From Cyathus striatus (taxonomy: Eukaryota > Basidiomycota > Agaricomycetes > Agaricales > Nidulariaceae): DNA of 64,000 nt. The stretch is taken from the NCBI GenBank assembly GCA_025738555.1, contig JAOVFP010000020.1:620001-684000 (forward strand), written 5' to 3'. Below the pieces are notes generated by a model that had not been told where the DNA came from, did no database searches, and saw only the letters and a program-made list of their open reading frames with translations. Position 1 is the first letter of the stretch. Each line of letters begins with the position of its first letter. Positions 46,438 through 56,980 of this stretch are shown one piece after another. The translations under genes were made by a program, and so were the position numbers.

Positions 46438-49400
46438 TAGTGATGTCGATGTTTGGTTCTGAACTTTGGTTCGAACTCGAACCTCTGCCAAACTGAATGC
46501 AAGTTCAGTTTGAAGTTCGACCATTTCGGTAGAACCGAACCCTTTGTTCGGTTTTTGGTTCTTCAAATGCCTAAAATTTCTGAACAGGTTCAAACAGGTC
46601 TGAACCCATTCAAACGTGAGGTGACACAGGTTAATTTTCTGTTGATTTGGTTGAAATATTCATTGTTAGACATTGTAAAGTGTTATAAATATGTTGTAAA
46701 GGCTATAGTAAAGTGTTGTAAATACAGTGTAATGGTTATAGTAAAGTGCTGCAAATATTGATTTATTTGGCAGTACCTTTAGATCTATCTTCAATCTTGA
46801 TCTTACTGCACAGCATATATGTTCCCCGAGTCCCAAGTCCCAACTTTGATCTTTGCTGTCATTGGCATGTTCATCATTCAAACTTCGCACAAGTACTTTC
46901 AGAAATGGTGTTGGTATCCCCAGGGCCCATTCTCGACTCTAACCGCTGCAATAGAACAATGACAACCTCCTTGCGATGGCCTCTCAATGTTATGCGACGG
47001 CAACTCATGCATAATGTTAATCCTCAGGTGGATCAATGTGGTGGACTGACTGGTCCGACACTATATGACCTCATCTGCGACGGCAACTCGTATTTAACAT
47101 TAATCCCCTTCCACTCTGGTAAATTTTCTCTTTCTCTCTGACAGTGTCCCATATGTGCTTACTACAGGTGTTATTGGTAAGAAATACATTCTGAAATGTA
47201 TATAAAGCTTGCACTCAAGCTTGCTTCAACCTCAACTCAAACTTCATCACAAAAGCATTCTCATCGCTATAATTATACGGTATGCGACTTAAATTATTCT
47301 TACTTTTCTGATACTAACATGTCATCGACTTTAGTTTTTATAAACATGTCTTCTCGTTCTTCCAATCCCCACTTCTCCAACAGCTCAGCCCCCACTCCAG
47401 CAACTCGGTTCCTAGCTCTGCTAGTGTCTCTGATGCTGGATGCACGGTACATGCTGATGGGACATTGAAGGATGCATCAGAGATTCAGTTTTTCCACGAC
47501 AAGGATGACAACCTCCCAATGGCGATTGCCTCCCCTTCAGCATCGGAAGGCTCTGCAACTGAAGCCTCAACTCAGAAAGGAAAGGCTCCGCCTTCCAAAA
47601 TACGTACATCTACGCGCACTTCGAAGCCTTTGATGCATGTTCACGAGGCTGCAGAATCTGCAGTGACCACGAAAAAGCCATCGAAGAAGAAGCGTCCTGC
47701 ATCTGGAAGCCCCAAGTCATCGTGTCAGCCTCCCAAGAAGTCCTCTGTTGCTGTTACCGCTACAAGTGGTGATGAAACAGAGCAAATGGACACTGAGAAG
47801 GAAGTGAGTGAGCCGGAAACTGAGAAGGAAACAAGTGAACCGGATAACTCGGACCTTACCTATGAGAGGCTGAAGGAAATGGGTGACAATGATCATGCAG
47901 TATGAAGTTCTATTTTTTTTGTCTGCTAACCAGTGCTGAATTGTCTATTGTTCATTTAGGCTAGCATTCCTCGTAGTAAGGAGGAATCAATGGCTGACAT
48001 TCGCTTGGTATTTCACCATGACAAGACATACAGAAATCCTCACACCAATAAAACTGTTGATGGCCATTGGTGTATGCTTTGTCTGTGAGTATTTCATTTC
48101 AATTTATATTTCCTTGTATTAATGAGTCTTATAGTGATAAAACCCCTAATAATCCGAAGTGTTTCCTTACTGGAAGCACCAGTACTCTACGTACACACAT
48201 TGCAAGGTATGTTTATTTTTGTATAGGGATTCCATGATCTAACATTGTCTTAACTGTAGACGACATGCTGAGAAGTATCTAGAGCTTTGTGAAAAGTTTG
48301 GCATAGAGCCCAATGCTCATGCTTTATCAAAACTTACTTCGGCAGCAAGTGAAAGGTAAGCTACATATACATATAGATATCCTATTATTCTCATTGTGTG
48401 GAATAGCAAGTCACAGGGCACACTTGACGCTGCAATAATTTGAGCACCTAAGCCCCCTGCCTTCTCACAGAATGGGTTGTTCGATCATATCATCAAAATG
48501 ATTGTATGTGAAGATGAAGTACATTAACATTATCAGTAGTAATTTATTATTTACATTACTTATTCATTCTGAAGGCCTTTCAACTGATTGATAGAGGCAG
48601 CTTTCAATGCCTCATTCAATACTATTGCCCCTCTGTATCTGAAGGTGATATCCCTTATCATAATACGTTGCGAACCGAGATTTTGAGATGAGAATCTATT
48701 GCTATGGATATTGTTAGGGATATTGTTAATAGTATTCCTAGCAAGACCTCACTTACATTCAATTTATGGACGTCTGCAACTGGTGATCCCCACATATCAA
48801 TTACAGGACACTACATCTACTCGCCACCAGATCGACCAAATGACTGGGAGCTTTGTGATGAACAGCTTGCCTTTGAAACCATTGAGGGTTGTCACAATGG
48901 TGTGAATATTGCCGGTGTCCTCTTGTACACTATAAACCGGTATAATCTTCATGGAAAGGTGTGTTCTTTTTATTATTTGTGAGCTTTGTTTCATTCTAAA
49001 CGTTGTACATACAGCTTGGATGGATTACAAGTGATGGGGCATCAGTTAACAGGACAACAATTCGAGAGCTCAAGAAGCTACTTACTGTTAGTGACATTGA
49101 GTGGACTGCAAAAGAACACGATATTCTGTGTGTACTCTCTTAAATTTATTGGTTAATGAGGGCTTACTTGTTCTATAGATGTATGGAACACACCATTCAC
49201 CTATCTGCAAAACACTTCGTTCAGGCTGTTGCCCCCTCATCTCCAAGCAATTTTAACAAAAAGATTAAGGCAGCACTGAGGAAGTCAAGTCATTGTGATG
49301 GCAGTCTTGATCTAGATGAACTAGACAAGGAACTTGCTGACATCGATCTTGAGGCGGAAAATGAAGAAGAGGGTCCAGTGGAGGGTGAAAGCGATGCTGA

Positions 49401-51358
49401 GGGTGTGAATGAAGTCGACAGTGATGACGATTTTACTTTCCTTCCTGGTGACTTGCTTGGAAAAGCGTTGGCTTTAGTGAAGCAGGTATGTTAGTTATAT
49501 TTAATAGTAACTGCTTACCCAATTCTAAATTCGCTTTTCAGATTCGTAAATCTCCTCAAGCTCGAGCTTACTTTAAGTTGACATGTTCTCAAGTTGATAT
49601 CAAGCCTTTGGAACTTTTGCTTTGGATTCGTACACGATGGGCATCACTCTACAAATTCTTAGAACACTTCACCTTCCTTCGAAAAGTAAGTATTTATTAC
49701 AGCCATGAGCAAGCAACCATTCTTATATTATATTAGGGTATAGATCAATTTGTTCTCCTCACAGATGAAAGCGAGGAAGTTCCAGATCTTCCAAAAGACT
49801 GTTTGTATTCTGATTACAAACTCTCAAAGATGGATTGGAAACAACTTGATGTCATGAAGGAAGTACTACATGTAAGTGTTAATTCAATTGTGGCTCAACA
49901 ATGTCATGCCATTTAATTCAACGTCACTAATTAAATTGACTCCAGGAGCCTGCCTATTTGCAGCAGACCTTCTCAAAAGTATGCTCACCCACCATCTGGC
50001 GCATTATACCCAGCCTTGAGTACCTCATTTGGCTCTGGGAGTCCATGATTGCCCATTCGAAGTTCAGCGAAGTCAAACCAGCATTACAGCAAGGCATTCA
50101 CAATCTTCGGAAGTGGTATCATCGTGTAGAGAATACCTCAACAGCCTACTTTATCTGTCTCAGTACGTTGTTTTTATTTATAATTGCATAACTAGAATTC
50201 TTATAGTTTCATTCTCAAGTTCTTGACCCAAAAATAAAGAACGTATACTTCCGCCACCGCTGGAGGAATTCAGAGTACCAGGAAGGAATGTGAAGACTTG
50301 AGGCTGTTGTAAGTGATGTGTTCCAGGTTTTACACCAGTTGCATTTACTAAAGTTCTTACTGCAGTTTGACGAATATTACAAGCCTCCAGATGACTTTAG
50401 TGTGGGGCCAGGAACTCATTGTATGTTCTTTTATTCACATCTTATGCTTCTGCAGTCACTTACTTGGTTACATTTCTCAGCTCGAAAGACCAAATCTTCT
50501 TGCAAAGTCGATACATCAAACATTTACGGCAGCTCATATCTTCTTGACACTGTACAATCATATCAAAAAGAAGAGATGGCACTGTCAAATCCTCGTGCTG
50601 AGCTAGAACAGTACCTATCTTCTGGTCTCAAACCGAAAGAACTTGTAGATGTTGTTGGTTGGTGGGGTGTAAGTTATTCTTTTATTTTTACTTTGCTATT
50701 CTCACTGGTATTTTTAGCATCAAAGCGACAGGAAGTATCCTACACTCAAACATATGGCGCACGACTATCTTGCAATCCAAGGTTCTGCTACTCCTTCTGA
50801 AAGGGCGTTCAGTAGCAGTGGTATTACAGATGTTGCTCGTCGTAATTACCTTACACCAGAAATATTTGGTGCTCTTCAAATTCTTAAAAGTGCCTATCAA
50901 AATGGGCACATTTCCGCTTCTGAGCAAGCAGCCGAGCATCTCGAGTCACTTATTGCAGAGCTATATGGAGATGGATTGGGTCAGAATGATCATGACAGTG
51001 AGGAAACCGAGGTAGAGATAGAGCTGGAACTCCCAGATTCAGAGGAAATGTAACTATTCATCTTATTCATTTAATAATATCTCACTTGTCATTCTCACAA
51101 TATAAAAGTTAACTTTTATTTGCGTTTGCACTTACATTAGTTCTCGTACTATACAACTTGGATTTGTTTTTAGTGGTCTATTTACTAAGTTCAGTTCATG
51201 GTTTGAACTTTTATTGAACCTGAACTGGACTTATCTGAACCTGAACTGGAAGTTCAGTCCACAGTTCAGAGAATTCCACTGAACCGAACCTAAAGTTCAG
51301 TTCTGGGTTCAGAGAAATAGGTCTCTGAACCGGACTGAACTGGACTTTGACATCACTA
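46438..51358 (+). mobile_element. Inner hAT transposon, 4.9 kb
   Basis: Terminal inverted repeats TAGTGATGTC (46438) and GACATCACTA (ending 51358), flanked by a perfect 8-bp duplication GTTCATAC (46430-46437 and 51359-51366). Subterminal regions are packed with GAAC/GTTC motifs (GAACCGAACC, GTTCAGTTC and variants) over about 46,455-46,620 and 51,185-51,345, typical transposase-binding repeats. It carries a multi-exon transposase. Confidence 0.93.
47319..51053 (+). pseudogene. hAT transposase (BED finger, RNase H-like, dimerisation domain)
   Basis: Multi-exon gene. The N-terminal Ser/Lys/Glu-rich exon (open to 47905) starts somewhere near 47319; exact start uncertain. A BED-type finger follows (GHWCMLC near 48,065, then STLRTHIARRH). 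Next is the RNase H-like core with FNLWTSATGDPHISITGHYI, HGKLGWITSDGASVN and CMEHTIHLSAKHF, then an acidic insert, WIRTRWASLYKFLEHF and IIPSLEYLIWLWESM. The C-terminal hAT dimerisation block is YPTLKHMAHDYLAIQGSATPSERAFSSSG, ending at 51053. Introns of about 40-90 nt are evident. An in-frame TGA at 50291-50293 (EGM-stop-RLEAVV) breaks the protein; other exons are open. Confidence 0.8.
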
Positions 51359-51366
51359 GTTCATAC

Positions 51367-52507
51367 TCCATGATTTAAGTAAATAGCATATAACAAATCA
51401 ACAAACCTTTGGCTGTCAATGACTGTTATCTCCAGATAGAACACTATCAGATCTAGCCATACACACATCAATGCATTATTCATGTTTGCTCTTCCCCCTC
51501 TCTCACCCTCTCCCACTGGTTCCCTCCAACACTGACATTTCCACATTGCCCCAAATGCTGCAATTATGCATGAGGAACTTGAGATCATTGGTATTGTGCA
51601 CTACCAAGAGCCACTGAATACTGCAATTTGCCTTACCAACAGCCATGTCATTGCCCCAAGCCTCTCTCAAGTTTTTGTTCTTCAAAATTTTCTCTTGATT
51701 CATTTCCACCCTCTTTGTTTCATACCATACCATTTACTCTACCCAAATCTTCAATCTCAAGATATTTAATCTCCATTTCACCAACTGTTCCTCATTAAGT
51801 AATGTCTTTATTCTAAATTTCTATATAACCCATGTACACACTCCCCCACAACTCAGTGAATTTCTCCTGCCCTCTGTGAAGTTCTGAGCTATTGTTTGAG
51901 CCTTCTTGTTGATCTTTTCATGCTCCTCTCACATTCTACCATTCCATTCTTGAAGATTTGTCAAGTCTTCACATTTTAAACATCACTTCAAAGTTTTATT
52001 CCATGTTACATTCTCAACTTCACATTAAAGCTGCTAATCACCCCTTCAATTACCTTAGGACTCAGTTGAATGAATGTTTGACAACTTGCAATATATTTCT
52101 TTGTTTTAGGGCCTAACACAACTTTTACCCTTACACCAAAGAGCTGCTTCACTACTATGTCTGCTTCTCGTCTGTCTACTGCACAGCCCTCCAGTGCAAA
52201 TGATACTGCAGTGCTGGCCTTGAAAATCTGAATCCTAGTATGTAATTTATTTCCTATTTCTCACCAGTCTGAAAGCTTACCAATATGTATGGTTAATCTA
52301 GATTACACTGGTTGTCATTTAACACTGTCTTTATGGCTAAAATTTATTGATTTTAACCATGAAACCATTTATGGCCATGTTTTAACCTGTCCTGTACTGT
52401 TGACACTTCTAAAAATCACTACACAGGACAGTTACAACTGAAACCCATACCATCAACAGTTTTGTAAAGACAGGCCATAACCCATCACAGCACAGTTGGC
52501 AGCCCTA
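51367..52507. other. Right part of outer hAT, no gene recognised
   Basis: About 1.1 kb, CpG-poor, pyrimidine-biased. Ends with a region rich in AACCAT, GGCCATAACC and CCATTTATGGCCATG motifs before the terminal inverted repeat. Confidence 0.5.
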
Positions 52508-52632
52508 GTGGAAGCCAGTGCCAGACACTGGAGCTCAAATTATAATCAATGCATTTAAGCATGGTCATTAGACTTTCCATACATTACAGGTATATTCCAT
52601 GCAAACAAATAGATTGAACTAAGCTCTTCCAA

Positions 52633-54679
52633 TTAAAACAACTTTATTCTCTCATGTACAACCCCCCAGGTATATCTCTGTTTTGCATCCATCATCAACT
52701 GCAAACTCCTGCTTTCTGCTGGAACACCCATAGCATCCAAAAGTCGTTCAGCACTCTCAGGAATAAAAGGTTGCATGCATGTGCCCACTACATGGAGTGC
52801 ATCAAGCATTGAAAGGTAGGTCGCTCGTACAAGAGAAGGTGGACAAGATGGTGACCATGGCTCAAGACATGTGAATGATTTATTTGCCTGAGCAGTACAA
52901 GGTTTAGTTGGCAAAGATATAAACGGCATGATAAATAACTGGACAGATATGCTCACCTGCCTCAAAACATTGCCCAACTCCTCGGCCGCATCCGCAATTT
53001 CAAAGTTATCAAGAAGGTGTATAACTTTTCCAGGAAGCATGTCTGTAACCTCTCGAATAACTTTGATTTCAGGGTGGAGCTCAGCATCAGTATAAGTTGC
53101 GCAGTCCGCGTTGTCCAATGTCGTGCTTCCATCCATTGCTGATTGCGAAAGAGCAATATCGGATATCTTCGGTGACGTGACACGTAAATAGAGATTCCCC
53201 ATAAGAGACATGAGCTCTCGGAAGAACTTGTTCAGCTCATCATGATTCCAGTCTGGATAAGCATCTGACTAAGGCAACCGCAACCGTAGTGGAAAAGAAA
53301 GTTAAATTGCTCACCTACATTTTCCCTCGCCCGTCCACCTACCCGCGCGATATACCATCGCACTGCATCAACTCCACCACTCTCTTTTCTGTCCATGGCA
53401 GCAAACGGGTCTGCAACATTCCCCCAGCTTTTGCTCATCTTTTTCTGTGCTACTGTCCAATGTGCATGTGCATAAAGTTTGCGTTGTAATGGCAACCCGA
53501 GAGCTAGAAGAAACGACGGCAGATGAAGTGCATGGAACCTGAATTATACCTATAATCAGCAAAAGGAAGCGGTGGGAAAGCTAAAGAATTAAACTTGAGT
53601 ATATCTTTTCCAATGACCTGAACATCGACGGGCCAACCGTGTTTTTCTGCATCAAAAGGAGAGAAGGGGTATTTGATCCCAGAGAGATAAATTAATAGTG
53701 CATCAAACCACACGTATACAGTTTGTGTCTCATCGCCTGGTACCGGTACACCCCACCCGAGTCTCGACTTTGGTCTCGATACACTCAAGTCTGCCAATCC
53801 GCCTTCTAACTCTTCGATCAGTTTATCCCTATAGATAGGAGGGAAAACGGCGCGTGGATTTCCCTTGTAGTAATCGAGAAGACGGTCTCGAAAGGAAGAA
53901 AGCCGGAACATGTAATTCTCTTCTTCACACCATTCAACTGGGTTTCCCGTTTCGATTGCGATGGGGGAAGATGATGACAAGTCAGAAGACGGATCAGGTT
54001 GTGATATCTGAGAAGGGGTATAGAAGCATTCGTCAGTGACAGAATACCAGCCAGCATAGAAACCCTTGTATATGAGGTCCTGCGACGCCAGTTCGCGCTG
54101 GAGCAGCTTGAGTTAGTGAAGGGTGGGGTAAGGATGACCTAATACTGCATACCCAAACATGCTGAACGGTCTTGTAGTGATTTGGATCGGTTGTTCTCAT
54201 AAATACGGTTCTCGACACATTAGCTCTATCGGCTAATTGCTGCAGCAGAATATAAGAAAAGGTGTGGGGTGGCAGAATAAACGATATTCACACGGAACTG
54301 TTCGCTGAGGACATCGCAGAATTCTTTCTCGGGAATGCCCTTTGCGCGTGCCGCCTTCTGTATCTTCAGGCCATGTTCATCTGTGCCGGTGAGAAAGTGG
54401 ACGGGACGGTGGGGGTGTCGGATACGCTGATAGCGAGCAAGAATATCGGCTGTTATAAGGGTATGGAGGTGACCGACATGGGGTGCTGAAGGGGTGACGG
54501 GAGTTAGGGAGTGAAAGGGGAGAGGGGATGGATTGCGTACAAGAGTTGGGGTAGAAGATGGGTGTGGTGATGTAGTATGGCTTTTCTTCTGGGATGTTGG
54601 GGGTGGTGGCTATGGCGCGTCGTTGGAGTAGAGAATAGGGGAGTGTTGGAAAGCGGAGAGGCAGACGAAGAATAGGCAT
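52633..54679 (-). CDS. Methionyl-tRNA synthetase, mitochondrial type
   Basis: Class I synthetase charging tRNA-Met. The start at 54679 (MPILRLPLRFPTLPYSLLQRRAIATT) looks like a mitochondrial presequence. The catalytic fold begins EEKPYYITTPIFYPNS, and across the first intron SPHVGHLHTLITADILARYQ gives the HIGH-equivalent HVGH. HFLTGTDEHGLKIQKAA follows, then VYVWFDALLIYLSG, then KMSKSWGNVADPF (KMSKS loop at about 53,425). The anticodon-binding helical domain runs to MDAKQRYTWG near 52,670. Several short introns are needed. No C-terminal tRNA-binding domain is present, as expected for the organellar enzyme. The stop at 52633 depends on the last exon reading VVHERIKLF. Confidence 0.9.
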
Positions 54680-55012
54680 GGAATGGAGGAGAGGGAGAGG
54701 GAGAGGACGGGACGAGTAAATAAATAAATAAATAAAAATAGAAATACGGATCCAGACTACGGCCGAAAACCGGAAAGAAGGGAGCATGTGATTGGAGGAT
54801 CGGGATGTCGGTTGCGGGAAGGTATTCCGTCGTTGCCGTGATTGTGGGGTGAGTGGGTCGCCCACTGGCTCAGAGTTGGTCTGGAGTCATCACTCACCTC
54901 GACATCCCTTTAAATTTATGCACCGCGCACTCGTCCCTCCCACCACATCCGCTGCTCTCTCTCTTTCTCCCATCTCCTCCCTCTCTCCCTCTCTCTCTTC
55001 CCCTCCTTAATC
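54680..55012. promoter_or_regulatory. Divergent promoter, MetRS and PDK-type kinase
   Basis: 333 bp between the two start codons. (AAAT)n near 54,717-54,737 and a long CT-rich tract at about 54,940-55,008 directly before the kinase start are the only notable features. Both products are mitochondrial, so shared control is plausible but inferred. Confidence 0.45.
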
Positions 55013-56581
55013 ATGTCTGCTGGCTTCCGCATATCCCCTGCCCTCTGGGACAAGATACACCATTTCGCCTCTTTCCCTCAGAACTGCGGTATGTCCTCCC
55101 ACTTTCCTATCTACCCCTCCTCTCATCCATCACTCCAGTCTCCCTCCAGCAGATGGTCCGCTTTGGCCAGAATCCCAGTCCCGGCACCCTTCTCAAAGCA
55201 AGTCACTTTCTTTCAGGTAGGCAGTCCCTCCCAACCCCTTAATACGCTCTCTACCCAGCTGACAGACATACATATTGAGCAGATGAGCTGCCTGTGCGCT
55301 TGGCACATCGCGTAAAAGAGCTCGATGAACTGCCCCACAATCTCAGCGCAATGCCCTCCATCAAGAAGGTCAAAAACTGGTATGCTCAGTCTTTCGAGGT
55401 ATGTGTCGCCCTCGCTCGTGTAACGCTATCGTGCTCACTTGCAGCTATCTTTTTTCAGGAGCTCATCACCTTTCCCGTCAACCGCAAGTACGTTGTCCCT
55501 CGCTCGTTGCTTAGCACCGCCTTACACTGATCCCCATCCGCGTAGGCACTACTCTTGCACCAATGATGCCTGGCCCCCAGAAGTCAAGGATTATAATAAG
55601 CGATTCACGAAGATGCTCGAGCACATCAAGAGCCGACACGATCCCACCGTAACCACCGTGGCCCAGGGTGTCCTCGAATGGAAGCGTAGTCAGAATGCGC
55701 GACAAATTGGTCTTGACATACAGGCATGGTTGGATCGCTTCTATATGTCACGCATTGGTATCCGCTTCTTGATCGGTCAACGTATGCCCCATCCATGTGC
55801 TGTATATCCCATGTCTTTCATTGACCTCGTCCCAACTTTGTAGATGTTGCCCTGAACACACAACAAGCACACGAGGACTATGTCGGCATCATCTGCACAA
55901 AAGCCGTGCGTATTTACCCATCTTATCCCCATCTCTATCTCCCAAATACTAATTTACTCCCGCACCTGTCGCCAGAACATTCACGATATCGTGCAGGAAG
56001 CTATTGAAAATGCACGCTTTGTCTGCGAAGAGCACTATGCCATGTTCAAGGGGCCCCCTGTGCAACTGATATGCCCCCGTGATCTCACGTTTGCCTATGT
56101 TCCAGGTCATCTTTCACATATCTGCTTTGAACTCCTCAAGAACTCCTTGCGTGCCGTGGTGGAACGGTTTGGTGTTGACAAGGAAGATCATTTCCCCCCT
56201 ATAAAAGTTATTGTTGTCGAAGGAAAGGAGGACATTACCATCAAGATTTCGGATGAGGGAGGGGGCATCCCGCGAAGTGCAATCCCATTGATTTGGACAT
56301 ATATGTATACGACAATGGAAAGTCAGGGCTTGGACCAGAATTTTCAAGCGTCAGATTTCAAGGCTCCCATGGCAGGATTTGGTTATGGTCTACCCTTATC
56401 ACGTTTGGTGAGCTTTCCCGTCATTCAAATTCATACTGGTAATGTTAATATGGTTGTTAGTACGCAAGATATTTCGGAGGTGACCTGCGACTTATTTCAA
56501 TGGACGGGTTTGGGACCGACGTTTATATCCATCTCAACCGACTTTCGAGTAGCCGCGAACCTTTGCCATAACAGGATTCCG
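55013..56581 (+). CDS. Pyruvate dehydrogenase kinase-type mitochondrial protein kinase
   Basis: GHKL-fold kinase that phosphorylates the E1 subunit of pyruvate (or branched-chain 2-oxoacid) dehydrogenase in the mitochondrial matrix. The start at 55013 gives [21 protein letters not shown]. The helical BCDHK domain includes [50 protein letters not shown] and FLIGQHVAL. The ATP site has N-box [13 protein letters not shown]1 [12 protein letters not shown] and G2 [20 protein letters not shown], then [14 protein letters not shown]. Exon joins are clean, with introns of about 50 nt, and the stop is TAA at 56579-56581. Which dehydrogenase is the substrate is not certain; PDK is more likely. Confidence 0.9.
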
Positions 56582-56980
56582 GAACGATATCAATAACCAC
56601 GCATACCTACTTATTTGTAACACACCCTCACATTCTAACATCATTTGTAGTTCTATTAATCTGTGCATTTATATTTTTAAAGACTGGCGCAAAACACCTC
56701 TATGTGGTGTCCCTCGTGTATGCGGTGTGAATAAGACCTACATGATACAAAGAATAAAGAAATTGTACGACCGCAGATGCAACGCAAAAATAAAATCGAA
56801 ATACAGGATCATGTATGGGTCAGCTGGAATAGATAGTACAATACACATGAGACATGTAGCAAGAAATCCCGTAGTTGTCCGTTATCCAGGATCATATGTA
56901 GTAGAAGAGCGAACACGATTAACTGCATAAAAAAAAGGCAATGAGTTTGGCTACAACAAAGAGAAGCATATCAATCGACC

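Larger units (their letters stand above)
46249..52507. mobile_element. Outer hAT-type element, non-autonomous, disrupted
   Basis: Terminal inverted repeats TAGGGCTGCCAAC (46249) and GTTGGCAGCCCTA (ending 52507), flanked by a perfect 8-bp duplication GTGGAAGC (46241-46248 and 52508-52515). Its own sequence is 46249-46437 plus about 51,367-52,507 (about 1.3 kb). I recognise no transposase in it. Subterminal ATGGTTA/TAACCAT-type motifs recur at both ends. The inner hAT inserted into its left part, so the outer element is older. Confidence 0.85.
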
